A stretch of DNA of 64,000 bases from Oscillospiraceae bacterium (GCA_017538965.1 JAFYHU010000015.1:1-64000), one strand, 5' to 3'; counted from the stretch's first letter, positions 46,065-55,193 are shown. Numbers and translations are program-made. The notes: generated by a model not told the origin, from the sequence alone.

Positions 46065-46790
46065 TCATTCTCTGTGATAGATTCTTCTGTACTCCGCTGT
46101 CTCGTTTTCCTCTTCGTCGTGCAGCAGCAGCGGCGCTTCGACGTGCAGGCCGGGCTTCCCGTTTTTCCGCGCTTCCAGCAGCAGAATCGAAGCTTCCGCC
46201 GAAGGCCGGTGGTGTACGAAGCGAAGGCGCTTTGGTTCCAGACGTGCGCAGCTGCACTGCTGCAGCAGCTCGTTCAGACGCTCGGGACGATAGGAGAGAA
46301 ATACCTTTCCCCCGCTCCGGCAGAGCACGGACGTGCGCACGCAGAATTCCTCCAAGGTGCAGAAGCTCTCACCCCGCGCCGCCGCGCGGGCTTCGTCCGG
46401 CGACAGCAGACCGCGGGAGGCCGAGAAATACGGCGGATTGGCGATGACGAAATCAAAATCTCCCTTCATCAGGTCCGGCAGGTCCTCACGCCAGTCGCCC
46501 GCAATCACATTGCCCCGTTCCTGACAGCCGTTCAGACGGAGATTCTCTTCGGCGAGGCAGGCGGCTTCGGGCTGCAGCTCCACCCCGGTCATCCTGAGGC
46601 TCCCGCTGCGCTGCAGAAGCAGCAGCATCAGCGCGCCGGAGGCGCAGCCGAGATCAAGGCCATGCGACGCCCGGCCGATTTCGGCAAAATCCGCCAGCAG
46701 TACGGTATCGGTTGTCAGTTTGGCCGTCTTTGCCTGCAGAAACAGCGGCCCGTCAGGCCAGAGCCGCTCGGCTTTCGCGCTCGCATCCAT
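46065..46790 (-). CDS. TrmN6-like (YfiC) tRNA methyltransferase
   Basis: 241 residues from the ATG at 46790 (GAGGAG upstream); the in-frame ATG 11 codons earlier has no site. Class I SAM methyltransferase: LDLGCASGALMLLL near 45-58, acidic TGVELQPEA, and VIANPPYF with the NPPY motif at about 118, typical for N6-adenine modification. Relatives methylate A37 of tRNA1(Val). A specific target is not provable here. Confidence 0.85.
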   Translation of the reverse strand: MDASAKAERLWPDGPLFLQAKTAKLTTDTVLLADFAEIGRASHGLDLGCASGALMLLLLQRSGSLRMTGVELQPEAACLAEENLRLNGCQERGNVIAGDWREDLPDLMKGDFDFVIANPPYFSASRGLLSPDEARAAARGESFCTLEEFCVRTSVLCRSGGKVFLSYRPERLNELLQQCSCARLEPKRLRFVHHRPSAEASILLLEARKNGKPGLHVEAPLLLHDEEENETAEYRRIYHRE

Positions 46791-46824
46791 CCCGGTGCCT
46801 CTCCTCTCATCGCATTTTCGCATG

Positions 46825-46857
46825 AAAAAACGGAGAAGCCGAAGCCTCTCCGTTTTT
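46825..46857. terminator. bidirectional terminator
   Basis: ACGGAGA...TCTCCGT stem with one mismatch, flanked by AAAAAA and TTTTT. On the minus strand it ends the ferredoxin transcript. Confidence 0.85.
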
Positions 46858-46870
46858 CAATCAGCAAAAC

Positions 46871-47041
46871 TCAGACCTGCTCAATAGCCTCGGCCGGGCA
46901 CTGTGCCGCGCAGGAGCCGCACTCCAGGCACTTCTCAGGATCGATCACATAGTGCAGTTCGCCCATATCGATCGCTTCGGCAGGGCACTGCGCTGCGCAG
47001 GAACCGCAGGACAGGCACTCGTCGGTGATAACGTAAGCCAT
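46871..47041 (-). CDS. 2[4Fe-4S] ferredoxin
   Basis: 56 residues: MAYVITDECLSCGSCAAQCP, AEAIDMG, then YVIDPEKCLECGSCAAQCPA and EAIEQV. Two CxxCxxCxxxCP clusters in near-identical halves, the classic clostridial type and length. Shuttles low-potential electrons in the cytoplasm, for example to RnfB. Own promoter and terminator. Confidence 0.96.
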   Translation of the reverse strand: MAYVITDECLSCGSCAAQCPAEAIDMGELHYVIDPEKCLECGSCAAQCPAEAIEQV

Positions 47042-47118
47042 GGTATTCCCTCCATATTTTAATATTCAGATCATACGGTCAGGCTTTCGGAAGCGCCCGC
47101 CTTCTTTCTGTATTGTGT

Positions 47119-47146
47119 ATTGTAGCACAACCTCCGAAAAAAGCAA
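47119..47146 (-). promoter_or_regulatory. promoter of the ferredoxin gene
   Basis: Minus strand TTGCTT (47141-47146), 16-base spacer, TACAAT (47119-47124). Confidence 0.6.
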
Positions 47147-47169
47147 GAGAAAAACCCAATATTTTTTAC

Positions 47170-47198
47170 TTGACAATCCCCTTCCGTAAGAATAGAAT
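47170..47198 (+). promoter_or_regulatory. promoter of rny
   Basis: TTGACA (47170-47175), 17-base spacer, TAGAAT (47193-47198). The leader to rny is about 150 bases and I see no riboswitch in it. Confidence 0.8.
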
Positions 47199-47359
47199 AA
47201 CTTGAATTGTGTTTTAGAAGGCCCGGGGAGGCTTTTAAATAACTTTTCGAATCGCGGCCGTGCGGACAGGCTGTGTCCGCGGGTCGTTTCATCGATGACT
47301 CATTTGCATATGTGAACCCACGCAAAATTCTTTAAAGAATGGAGGTGTGTTTACTGCCT

Positions 47360-48910
47360 ATGCCGACTTTACCTACGTTTGTATGGATTCTTATCCTTCT
47401 TATATTGGCCGCCGTCGGTTTCTTCTTCGGCACCCGATATCGGAAAAATGTCGCCGAACGTGAAATCGGAAGCGCCGAGGATGAAGCCAAAAGGATTATC
47501 AATGAAGCGATAAAAAGCGCCGAGAGCAAGAAACGCGAAGCTCTCGTCGAGGCAAAGGAAGAAATACACAAAAACCGCTCGGAGTTTGAGCGGGAAGAAA
47601 AACTGCGCCGGTCCGAGGTGCAGAAGCAGGAGCGCCGTCTGCAGCAGAAGGAAGAGGCGCTCGACCGCAAGACCGACGCTCTGGAAAAAAAGAGCGAAAA
47701 CCTGAGTCAGAAGATCTCGGCCGTCGAAGCCCAGCAGGCCGAGGTTGCCCTGATCAAAAAGAGCCAGCTGGAAATGCTCGAAAAGATTTCGGGCTTCACA
47801 GCCGAAGAAGCAAAGAACTATCTGATTGAAAATGTCCGCGAGGACGTCACCCACGAAATGGCCCTCAAGGTCAAAGAAGTGGAAGCGCAGTACAAGGAAG
47901 AAGCTGACAACCGCGCCAGGGAAATCATCACCACCGCGATTCAGCGCTGCGCTGCCGATCATACCAGCGAAGTCACCGTCTCGGTCGTTCCCCTCCCCAA
48001 CGACGAGATGAAGGGACGCATCATCGGCCGCGAAGGCCGCAACATCCGCAGCATCGAGACCATGACGGGCTGCGACCTGATCATTGACGACACCCCCGAA
48101 GCCATCACCGTCTCGAGTTTTGATCCCGTCCGCCGTGAAGTCGCCCGCCTGGCGCTGGAAAAGCTGATCCAGGACGGCCGGATTCATCCCGCAAGGATCG
48201 AAGAGATGGTCGCCAAGTCTCAGAAGGAAGTCAACGCCACCATCAAGGCCGAAGGCGAGCGCGCCGTATTCGAGACCAACATCCACGGTCTCCATCCCGA
48301 GCTGGTCCGCCTGCTCGGCAGAATGCGCTACCGCAGCAGCTACGGTCAGAACGTGCTGAACCACTCGATCGAGGTTTCGCATATTGCAGGCCTGCTGGCC
48401 TCCGAGCTCGGCGTCGATGTGGCGACCGCCAAACGGGCCGGTCTCCTGCACGATATCGGCAAAGCCATCGACCACGAGGTTGAAGGAAGCCATGTATCGA
48501 TCGGCGTGGACCTGGCCAGAAAGTACCACGAGTCCGAAGCCGTCATTCATGCCATCGAGGCGCACCACAACGACGTAGAACCGCATACCGCGGTTGCCTG
48601 CCTGGTGCAGGCGGCCGATGCGATTTCGGCTTCGCGCCCCGGCGCCCGCCGAGAGAACATCGAGAACTACGTCAAGCGTCTGGAGAAGCTGGAAGAAGTT
48701 TCGAAGAGCTTCCCGGGCATCGCAAGCTCCTACGCCATTCAGGCCGGCCGTGAAATTCGCATCATGGTCAAGCCCGAATCGGTGACCGAAGACCAGATGG
48801 TGCTCCTCGCCCGCGATATCGCCAAGAAGATCGAGGACGAGCTCACCTACCCCGGTCAGATCAAGGTTCATGTCCTGCGCGAGACCAAAGTGGTCGATTA
48901 CGCAAAATAA
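47360..48910 (+). CDS. rny: ribonuclease Y
   Basis: 516 residues from the ATG at 47360; GGAGGTG at 47341-47347 lies 12 bases before it, so a CTG at 47354 is an alternative, while an ATG at 47339 sits in the binding site itself. N-terminal membrane anchor, coiled coil ~25-140, KH domain with [15 protein letters not shown] near 216, HD domain with [10 protein letters not shown] (H364, D365). Initiates mRNA decay at the membrane. Confidence 0.96.
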   Translation: MPTLPTFVWILILLILAAVGFFFGTRYRKNVAEREIGSAEDEAKRIINEAIKSAESKKREALVEAKEEIHKNRSEFEREEKLRRSEVQKQERRLQQKEEALDRKTDALEKKSENLSQKISAVEAQQAEVALIKKSQLEMLEKISGFTAEEAKNYLIENVREDVTHEMALKVKEVEAQYKEEADNRAREIITTAIQRCAADHTSEVTVSVVPLPNDEMKGRIIGREGRNIRSIETMTGCDLIIDDTPEAITVSSFDPVRREVARLALEKLIQDGRIHPARIEEMVAKSQKEVNATIKAEGERAVFETNIHGLHPELVRLLGRMRYRSSYGQNVLNHSIEVSHIAGLLASELGVDVATAKRAGLLHDIGKAIDHEVEGSHVSIGVDLARKYHESEAVIHAIEAHHNDVEPHTAVACLVQAADAISASRPGARRENIENYVKRLEKLEEVSKSFPGIASSYAIQAGREIRIMVKPESVTEDQMVLLARDIAKKIEDELTYPGQIKVHVLRETKVVDYAK

Positions 48911-48915
48911 AAGCT

Positions 48916-48946
48916 TCCCCTCTGCCGAACGGCGGAGGGGATTTTT
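48916..48946 (+). terminator. intrinsic terminator of rny
   Basis: CCCCTCTGCCG pairs with CGGCGGAGGGG (one mismatch), followed by ATTTTT. Confidence 0.92.
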
Positions 48947-48966
48947 GAAAGGATCCTGTTTTCTCC

Positions 48967-49632
48967 ATGTTTGAAGGCTTTACCAAGGAAACTTCCGACT
49001 ATCTGTGGGAGCTGGCATTTCACAATGAGCGCCCCTGGTTTCAGGAGCACAAGGAGGAGTATCTCCGCGTCCTGCACCGCCCCTTCCACGCGCTTGCGGA
49101 GGATACGCAGGCGCTCATGCAGGCCGAATATCCCCTGTCGGATTTTGAGCTTCATGTCTCGCGTATTTACCGCGATGCCCGCCGGCTCTTCGGACGCGGG
49201 CCATATAAGGACCATCTCTGGTTCACGCTGAAAAACAGCGGCAATCGGCACACCGAAGGACCGATGTTCTGGTTTGAGCTTTCGGCTTCCGAGTTCAGTT
49301 ACGGCCTCGGTTTCTTTGATCTCACGCCGGAAGAGGTGGACGCATTCCGCCGGAGCGTCGACGCCAATCCGGCCCGCTTTGAGCGGCTGGCTTCGGACGC
49401 GCTCAGAATGCGGGGCTTTCATGTGATCGGCGAGGAATACAAGCGCCCCAAAAAGGACCTGGGGCCAGTGATCAATCCGTTCTATAACCGCAAGCGCTTC
49501 GGGCTGGAGCACAGCGCCGACTTTGATCCCGTGAAACTGGGTCCGGAGCTGCCGCAGAAGCTCTGCCGCACCTACCGCCGCCTCATGCCGATGTATGAGT
49601 ATCTCTACGAATGCTACAGTTCCGTGCATTAG
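48967..49632 (+). CDS. DUF2461 family protein
   Basis: 221 residues, typical length. F-x-G-F at the start, LAFHNERPWFQEHKEEY, VSRIYRDARRLFGRGPYKDHLWF and YRLMPMYEYLYEC-type C-terminus. The family is widespread and of unknown function, with conserved Arg/Lys and aromatic residues. Its own weak ribosome site; it follows the rny terminator and ends in a bidirectional one. Confidence 0.87.
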   Translation: MFEGFTKETSDYLWELAFHNERPWFQEHKEEYLRVLHRPFHALAEDTQALMQAEYPLSDFELHVSRIYRDARRLFGRGPYKDHLWFTLKNSGNRHTEGPMFWFELSASEFSYGLGFFDLTPEEVDAFRRSVDANPARFERLASDALRMRGFHVIGEEYKRPKKDLGPVINPFYNRKRFGLEHSADFDPVKLGPELPQKLCRTYRRLMPMYEYLYECYSSVH

Positions 49633-49645
49633 AAGCCGAAATTTT

Positions 49646-49679
49646 AAACACCGGAGGCCAATCATGGTCCCCGGTGTTT
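49646..49679. terminator. bidirectional terminator
   Basis: AAACACCGG (49646-49654) and CCGGTGTTT (49671-49679) pair, serving the convergent DUF2461 and TPR-like genes. Confidence 0.75.
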
Positions 49680-49685
49680 CTCGTT

Positions 49686-51050
49686 TCAGTCTCTTTTGTA
49701 TTCGCAGCTGGTAACCAGGCCCCCGTCTGTTCTGTATGTCACATAAGACAGGCGTCCGACATTGTTGATCACCAGCACATAATTATAGGGCGGGTTGTCA
49801 TCGTTATAGAAGAGGCCCTGATCCGTCTCTCTGTAGAAATCTATCCCATATTCTTCATCACCGTCAAGCGCGGTCAGATGCAGAATGGCCTTCTCTCCGT
49901 CAAGCGTCACATACGTGGTGATTCTCATACAGTTTGTGTGTCGTCCGACGCTCAGGGGGATGGCTGTCTTGTCTCCGCTGTACAGGGACCAGGAAGCGCA
50001 GTAAGGGCTGTAGCGTTCCAGATTCTCCTGCCAGTACTCCCGGTCATCCAAGTCGCCGTCCCAATCATTCAGCCATTCCTGCGCAGCTGCGAGGTCGCCC
50101 TCGGAACAAAGCTGATAAAACTCTTTGGTATAATCCGTGATGTCCAGAATTTCCGCGATGCAGTCATTGCTGTCCTTATAGCCTTTCAGAGACGCAAACA
50201 GTTCTTTTACGCTCTCTGCCAGCATAGGCAGGTTCTCTTCCGCATCATCAGCCGTTTCGATTTCAACAGGGTCTTTTCCGCAAGCGGACAGAATCGCTTC
50301 GGCACAGGGGCTGTCCTTGGCCGGTGCGTGACTGCCGAACAGAACAACCCGGCTCGGACTGTCCGGATCCATGCTCAATTCGGCCTGAATTCCCCGTACA
50401 TCATAATTTCGGATGATATCGAAGAAGCCGGAAGCTTTTCTGTAAAGCGATTCCTTGACCATTTCCGCGCTGTCTTCGTATTCTCCCAGAGCCTCAAACT
50501 GACGGCCGGCCTCGCTGTATTGCTGATCCTCCAGAAGCGCTGTTGCTTTCTCGTAAGCCTGCTTCAAAAGCAACTCTTCCTGCGCCGCGATGCCGTCCCG
50601 GCAGCGTTTCACGCAGGCCTTGCTGTCCAGATACCCGTCCAGTGTCTCAAAGCGTTCCAGCGCTTCCCGGAACAGCAGCATGGCCGCAGTCGCATTCCCG
50701 GGAACGTCGGACTCAGTCTTTCCGATCAGGGAAAGCGCTGAGGCGTCCCCCGCCTCGGCCTTCTTCAGCAGAGTGAGCGCTTCCTGATAGGCCTCTTCTT
50801 TTTTGGCCGCTTCCGCATCCTCTACGATTTTCTCAGCTGCCTGCGCTTCTGCCTCTTTGTTTTCACGCTCCGCCCGCCTGTTGGGGATAATGATCAGCAT
50901 GGCGATCACGAGCAGCAGAAACAGCGCCGCAGTCACAATCACGGGGATCCGCTTTTTCCATCTTAAGATATCATCTTCGTCCGCATCGTCGATAGCCTGC
51001 AGCTTCTTTTTTCCCCAGTCAACCAACGCTTTCAGCTTTTCCATCTTCAT
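49686..51050 (-). CDS. single-pass membrane protein with TPR-like repeats
   Basis: 454 residues. Cytoplasmic basic N-terminus, a membrane helix near 36-54, then a Glu/Ala-rich coiled coil and TPR-like helices (EEAYQEALTLLKKAEAGD, AYEKATALLEDQQYSEAGRQFEALGEYEDSAEM-type units, GYKDSNDC). The C-terminal ~110 residues look beta-rich. This YxxA...G.Y.DS pattern is common in clostridial proteins of unknown role. Promoter region contains the six decamer repeats. Confidence 0.65.
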   Translation of the reverse strand: MKMEKLKALVDWGKKKLQAIDDADEDDILRWKKRIPVIVTAALFLLLVIAMLIIIPNRRAERENKEAEAQAAEKIVEDAEAAKKEEAYQEALTLLKKAEAGDASALSLIGKTESDVPGNATAAMLLFREALERFETLDGYLDSKACVKRCRDGIAAQEELLLKQAYEKATALLEDQQYSEAGRQFEALGEYEDSAEMVKESLYRKASGFFDIIRNYDVRGIQAELSMDPDSPSRVVLFGSHAPAKDSPCAEAILSACGKDPVEIETADDAEENLPMLAESVKELFASLKGYKDSNDCIAEILDITDYTKEFYQLCSEGDLAAAQEWLNDWDGDLDDREYWQENLERYSPYCASWSLYSGDKTAIPLSVGRHTNCMRITTYVTLDGEKAILHLTALDGDEEYGIDFYRETDQGLFYNDDNPPYNYVLVINNVGRLSYVTYRTDGGLVTSCEYKRD

Positions 51051-51090
51051 CCCCCCGCAGAATTGATTAAAATGCCGTTATATATGTTTT

Positions 51091-51150
51091 CGTCATTCTT
51101 CGTCATTCTTCGTCATTCTTCGTCATTCTTCGTCATTCTTCGTCATTCTT
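51091..51150. repeat. six perfect tandem copies of a 10-bp unit
   Basis: CGTCATTCTT repeated six times, followed by degenerate copies (CGTCTTTTCT at 51151-51160; ACGTCATTTTGCGTCA to about 51194). It lies 41 bp upstream of the TPR-like gene start on the minus strand and just after the phosphoesterase gene. Confidence 0.97.
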
Positions 51151-51180
51151 CGTCTTTTCTCTTCTTTTTTTCATTTTACG

Positions 51181-51966
51181 TCATTTTGCGTCAAATGTCA
51201 AAGCCCTTCCGTCCTGAATATACACAAATTCGGGCGGATTGTTCCATCTTGGAATCGGCGAAGGGTTTGAAAGCCCCCGGCTGATCACCAGCCTGCCGTC
51301 ATGGATACCGGATGTGAGTCCGGGAAACAAGCCCTGTCCCGGCGCATAGATGCCCTGTCTTCCGATTCTCCATTGTCCGCCGTGAGCGTGGCCAGCCAGA
51401 ACCAGGTCGAACTTTCTCTCCTTCAGGTATTGCGGGTAATATTCCGGATGATGACACAGAAGAATCTTATATCCGTCCTGCTCTTCGAACTCCGACAGCC
51501 ATGCGGTATCTGGCTCTTTTATCTTCTGCGCCTCTATACTCTGAACGAAAGACTCCAGTTTCTTTTCCGTCCGATATCGCCGGGACTCCAGAATATAATG
51601 CGATGTCAGACCGCCGATGATCAAGCCGTTGAAAGTAATCCAACTGTTGTCAAGCAGGACGCAGCCGGTATTCCGGATCACCTGCAGGTCTTCTTCCTTT
51701 AAGGTCCGTTCATGATTTCCCAGCGACAGAAATGTCGGCGCGATGCTCCTGCATGCTCTCAGGAACGGCAGAACATACTCCTGTGTCTGAATCAGCAGGC
51801 GCGATTTATCCGGATTTCCGCCGTAAATCAGGTCCCCGGTAATACAGATCATCTCCGGCCTGTGATTCGACAAAGACTGAATGACGGAGAAATACGGTCT
51901 GTTATGCAGATCGGCAATCAGCGCGATCGTCGCCGGCACCGGCAAATGATAGACGGTTTCAGTCAT
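51181..51966 (-). CDS. metallophosphoesterase (YkuE-like)
   Basis: 261 residues from the ATG at 51966 (GAGGA ten bases upstream); a longer frame would overlap the preceding gene by about 100 bp. Calcineurin-like motifs: ALIADLHN, ICITGDLIYGG, LSLGNHE, LLCHHPEYY and LAGHAHGGQW, a full dimetal site. Relatives cleave phosphodiesters at the cell surface or UDP-diacylglucosamine. No signal peptide with this start. Last bases run into the degenerate decamer repeats. Confidence 0.85.
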   Translation of the reverse strand: MTETVYHLPVPATIALIADLHNRPYFSVIQSLSNHRPEMICITGDLIYGGNPDKSRLLIQTQEYVLPFLRACRSIAPTFLSLGNHERTLKEEDLQVIRNTGCVLLDNSWITFNGLIIGGLTSHYILESRRYRTEKKLESFVQSIEAQKIKEPDTAWLSEFEEQDGYKILLCHHPEYYPQYLKERKFDLVLAGHAHGGQWRIGRQGIYAPGQGLFPGLTSGIHDGRLVISRGLSNPSPIPRWNNPPEFVYIQDGRALTFDAK

Positions 51967-52016
51967 AGAACAAATATCCTCAAAAAAACTGTCAGCAGTG
52001 CGGCAGTTCTCTCTTT

Positions 52017-52865
52017 TTATCGATGCCGCCGGCAGAAGTCGCCCCAGCAGTTGTAAACCGCAAAATACTTGACCGCGAGAACAACAAACGCGAAAACATA
52101 CAGGCTTATCCATTCTACGAAAAAGCCCGTCGCAGCAGCCGCGCCCAGGAAGATCAGCGCGAGCAGAAGGGCATCCCGGCTCATATGCGTGGTTTCCATG
52201 GCTGTTTCTTTAAAACCAAGCCGAATTTCGTATTCGATCGCGGAAAGAACGGTAACAACTCCCTTGTGATACGAGACCCGAATCAGAAGCAATATCATGC
52301 AGACAAGCGTCACCAACAGCGGCCGCATGGGCTTCAGCAGAGTCTCTCCCCCAGACAGCAGAACCTGATAGATCTTGATTCCGCTCTGCGTCAGATACAG
52401 CACCAGCGGCACGCAGGTTCCCGTAACACCCAGCAGCAGGACGATCACGGCAATAAAAAGCACTTTGTGGGTAATCTGAAACAGTTTTGCCCCCTGCAGC
52501 GCGAAACGCAGAAGCAGCGCCGCTGCCGCCTCGACCGCCATACAGATCAGAATCACAAACAAACTGAGAGAGACGACCCAGCACAGCACTTTTCCGATCA
52601 TTCCCCCGTCCGGTATCGCCCCCGGAAGGATAAGGTCCATCATCTCCTTCGGCAGCAGCACGCGCAGGATTTCAAGCGGCATTGCACCGGCTTTTCCGTG
52701 AAACAGCTGCTGCAGATAGCCAAACAGACGAAAGCACCAGAGAAGCGCCACACCGCCTTCCGCCGCCTTGATCAGCGCGACGACCGCAGCAGAGGGCGTC
52801 TTGATATATCTGGAGGGATCGGCCTCCAGAATAAACATATAGGGGTTTGAAGTATGCGGATTCAA
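52017..52865 (-). CDS. polytopic membrane protein of unknown function
   Basis: 282 residues. About five hydrophobic segments: ~35-55, 95-120, 133-160, 180-200 and 230-270. Between them a Gly/Pro-rich loop and a helical cytoplasmic part (IEYEIRLGFKETAMETT). No enzyme motif. It begins four bases after the 83-residue gene and is followed by the phosphoesterase gene. Not recognised. Confidence 0.65.
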   Translation of the reverse strand: MNPHTSNPYMFILEADPSRYIKTPSAAVVALIKAAEGGVALLWCFRLFGYLQQLFHGKAGAMPLEILRVLLPKEMMDLILPGAIPDGGMIGKVLCWVVSLSLFVILICMAVEAAAALLLRFALQGAKLFQITHKVLFIAVIVLLLGVTGTCVPLVLYLTQSGIKIYQVLLSGGETLLKPMRPLLVTLVCMILLLIRVSYHKGVVTVLSAIEYEIRLGFKETAMETTHMSRDALLLALIFLGAAAATGFFVEWISLYVFAFVVLAVKYFAVYNCWGDFCRRHR

Positions 52866-52869
52866 GCCC

Positions 52870-53121
52870 TCATCCCTCGCCTTCTGTCTGCGGGATGAGA
52901 TTCTGTATCAGGTTATTCACGCTCTCCTGCACAGACGGATCATTCATCGCTTCCTGAATGGTATCGTTTGCGGCATCTACCGCTCCCTGTACTGTCTGCG
53001 TAACGGCCTGCTGTGCCTGCTCCTTAATCTCCGTCTTGTTCTGCATGCCTTTCGTCACCAGAAAGGCCACCACAAGCGCTACAATCAGAAAAATCAGAAT
53101 CCCCATTCCACTGCGTCTCAT
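52870..53121 (-). CDS. small membrane-anchored protein
   Basis: 83 residues. One membrane helix (ILIFLIVALVVAFLVTKG, 8-25), then an amphipathic helix rich in Gln, Asn and Glu (VTQTVQGAVDAANDTIQEAM). Probably an outward-facing or cytoplasmic coiled-coil tether. Ribosome binding site GGAGG. Not recognised; sits in the envelope cluster. Confidence 0.65.
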   Translation of the reverse strand: MRRSGMGILIFLIVALVVAFLVTKGMQNKTEIKEQAQQAVTQTVQGAVDAANDTIQEAMNDPSVQESVNNLIQNLIPQTEGEG

Positions 53122-53154
53122 AAACGCGCCACCTCCAAATTCTTTGATTCTTTG

Positions 53155-54165
53155 TTACTTCAGGGAATTCTCTTCCCCGTTTTTCGGTAATATCCCATAT
53201 CCCAGAATATATGTCACCGACTGATAGTTGGGATAGGAAAATTCTTCGACCTTTGTGCTGTGATTTCCTTCGATTGTTTTCAGCGTGCCGTCTTCCGTAC
53301 CGATCACAATTCCGACATGATCGGCCCGTCCGTCGTCAAAGTCAAAGAAAACAATGTCTCCCGGAACCGGTTCATATTCTCTTGCCTTGCCGAACTGCCC
53401 GTTTCGCATCAGCTTATGAACCCAGCTGACCGTCCCGCTCTCATAGGGAAAGACCTCTTCCGGTATGCCGGCATAGTGCAGGCAGAAGGAAACAAACATT
53501 GCGCACCATGCTCCGTAAGGATAGCCGTACCAGTCGCCGTAGCGGGTATAATGTCCGCCGTAGAACTCATCAAAAACGTCGATGTTTTTCTCGCTCTGCT
53601 CATAGCCGAGCTGGGTCTGCGCAACGGCAAGCAGATCCTTGTTCCAGTCTCCGGTGAGTTCCGCATCGGCGACGCTGGCCGCCCAGTCCTCCTCCGTTTC
53701 CAGGTCCGCCTCAGGCTCGCTGACCACGGTCTCTTCATCGCTGTCAGGATCGATTTCCACAATCACCGTTTTAAAGCATTCCTCGCCGTGGACATGCTCC
53801 TCCAATTCCGGCAGTGTACATGTCAAAACGCTGTCCTTATAGCAATCCTCCGTGTGCGTATGCAGCTCCAGCTTGCCGCAGACCAATTCTTTTTCGGCGT
53901 TATAGCAGGTATCCGTGTGAATATGCGGCGGAATACAGGGAAGCGGGCAGCAGAGCTCACAATAGCTGTCATAGCAGTCGCTGTTATGCACATGAACGGC
54001 ATAACCGGCATAGCCTTCGCCGACAGGCGCCTCATAGCGGCAGTCCAGCACCTGTTTCTTCTCCAGTTCCGCCGACGCCGCCCCGGAAAACAAGCCGAAC
54101 CCCATCGCCGCAATCGCAACTGAGCATATAATTCGATTATGTCTCCTACTTCTCAATCGTTGCAT
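53155..54165 (-). CDS. secreted CHAP-domain amidase with HxHxxxC repeats
   Basis: 336 residues from the ATG at 54165 (GGAGG directly upstream; 54177 is an alternative). Signal peptide ends SGAASA. Residues ~35-125 hold four H-x-H-x-x-x-C-Y/F motifs (HVHNSDCY, HIHTDTCY, HTHTEDCY, HVHGEECF) with paired cysteines between, a pattern known from Bacillota surface proteins. Acidic linker. C-terminal CHAP/NlpC-like domain: YGAWCAMFVSFCLHYAG (Cys), RADHVGIVIG (His), IEGNHS (Asn). Likely cuts peptidoglycan cross-bridges. Overlaps the preceding gene's 3' end. Confidence 0.85.
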   Translation of the reverse strand: MQRLRSRRHNRIICSVAIAAMGFGLFSGAASAELEKKQVLDCRYEAPVGEGYAGYAVHVHNSDCYDSYCELCCPLPCIPPHIHTDTCYNAEKELVCGKLELHTHTEDCYKDSVLTCTLPELEEHVHGEECFKTVIVEIDPDSDEETVVSEPEADLETEEDWAASVADAELTGDWNKDLLAVAQTQLGYEQSEKNIDVFDEFYGGHYTRYGDWYGYPYGAWCAMFVSFCLHYAGIPEEVFPYESGTVSWVHKLMRNGQFGKAREYEPVPGDIVFFDFDDGRADHVGIVIGTEDGTLKTIEGNHSTKVEEFSYPNYQSVTYILGYGILPKNGEENSLK

Positions 54166-54535
54166 TTCCTCCGCCATTGAACTGCAGTTCTTTCTGCATC
54201 TCTTCCGCGATCCTGTACCAACGCTGGACGGTATTCTCCAGGAAGAAATAGTGCCAGAAATAGAAGCCAAGCAAAACCGCCAGTCCGAGCATGATCACGG
54301 CCGGAGCAATCCCCAGGTCCGGATGCAGCAGCACCAGATCCGCCACAAACAGCTCGCATATCACCACCATCACCGTAACAATCAGGTGCACCAGCCGCTC
54401 ATGCTGAATCCACGCAATCATCCGCAGATGCTCCTCCAGCAATTCCTCCGTTGCATCCGCTTCAAGCATCTTCTCATGCTCCCGACAGAACTGCTTCATA
54501 TTGATACCGTATTGGCCACTCATTTCTCTTTCCAT
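54146..54535 (-). CDS. small two-helix membrane protein
   Basis: 129 residues: charged N-terminal helical region, two adjacent membrane helices (~49-70 and 74-97), then a C-terminal helix. No known motif. Its end overlaps the CHAP gene by about 20 bp, so the two are probably co-translated. Likely first gene of the envelope cluster. Not recognised. Confidence 0.6.
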   Translation of the reverse strand: MEREMSGQYGINMKQFCREHEKMLEADATEELLEEHLRMIAWIQHERLVHLIVTVMVVICELFVADLVLLHPDLGIAPAVIMLGLAVLLGFYFWHYFFLENTVQRWYRIAEEMQKELQFNGGGNATIEK

Positions 54536-54571
54536 TCGACGCGTTTCCTTCGCTATCCAGCCGTCGATCTG

Positions 54572-54904
54572 CTATGCAGGGGAAAACCCCTGTTTTAAAA
54601 TGCTGATCCAGTCGCGCTTTCCGTACAGAAATCGGACAATATCAACCCGTTTTTCTTCTTCCGATATGATATAGAAAGCCAGATAGTTCCTGATAATTAC
54701 GAACCGTATCCCCCATGCCTTCAGGACAGGGTCATCAACAACTGCATTCTTTGCCGGGAATGTTGTCAGCTCGTTAATTGCCCGTTCGGTTTCCCTAATA
54801 AGAGTATCAGCAGCCTGTGCATTCAGCAAAACATGCTCGATATAATCCACCGAACTGTTAAGATCGCGCTCTGCCGCACGGGTGATACGGACTTCATAAT
54901 TCAT
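54572..54904 (-). CDS. RelE/ParE-type toxin
   Basis: 110 residues. ITRAAERDLNSSVDYIEHVL, then AINELTTFP, IRFVIIRNYLAFYIISEEE and VDIVRFLYGKRDWISIL, the ParE/RelE fold. Start overlaps the antitoxin stop (ATGA). Whether it acts on ribosome-bound mRNA (RelE) or gyrase (ParE) cannot be told; GKRDW resembles ParE-type ends. Confidence 0.88.
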   Translation of the reverse strand: MNYEVRITRAAERDLNSSVDYIEHVLLNAQAADTLIRETERAINELTTFPAKNAVVDDPVLKAWGIRFVIIRNYLAFYIISEEEKRVDIVRFLYGKRDWISILKQGFSPA

Positions 54905-55164
54905 TTGTTTCTCCTTGCTCTGAGTTCGGCAAGTGCAGCGGAAAAAGGCCGGGTTTCTCCATTTTTGACATCATTCATTCCCTCTTCCAGAAGCGTATAC
55001 AACTCGAATCGTCCCAGAAGCTGTTCATATGATTCAATGCTCATAACAGCAAGATCTCCCTTGCCGTTTCTGGTAATAAAAACAGGTTCTCCGTATTCGT
55101 GGCAGAGAGCGGAAATTTCATTATAACCGTTGCGCAAATCCGCGCTTGATCTAATCATAGGCAT
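54901..55164 (-). CDS. Phd/YefM-type antitoxin
   Basis: 87 residues from the ATG at 55164 (GGGAGGTG six bases upstream). MPMIRSSADLRNGYNEISAL, PVFITRNGKGDLAVMSIESYEQL, then the toxin-wrapping tail. Represses the operon and neutralises the toxin encoded next. Confidence 0.9.
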   Translation of the reverse strand: MPMIRSSADLRNGYNEISALCHEYGEPVFITRNGKGDLAVMSIESYEQLLGRFELYTLLEEGMNDVKNGETRPFSAALAELRARRNK

Positions 55165-55193
55165 AGTCAACACCTCCCACCATTGATAAAAAA

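Noticed and set aside
51091..51150. Tandem repeat as a possible CRISPR array
   Set aside because: Units of 10 bp are contiguous with no spacers, and no cas gene is present.
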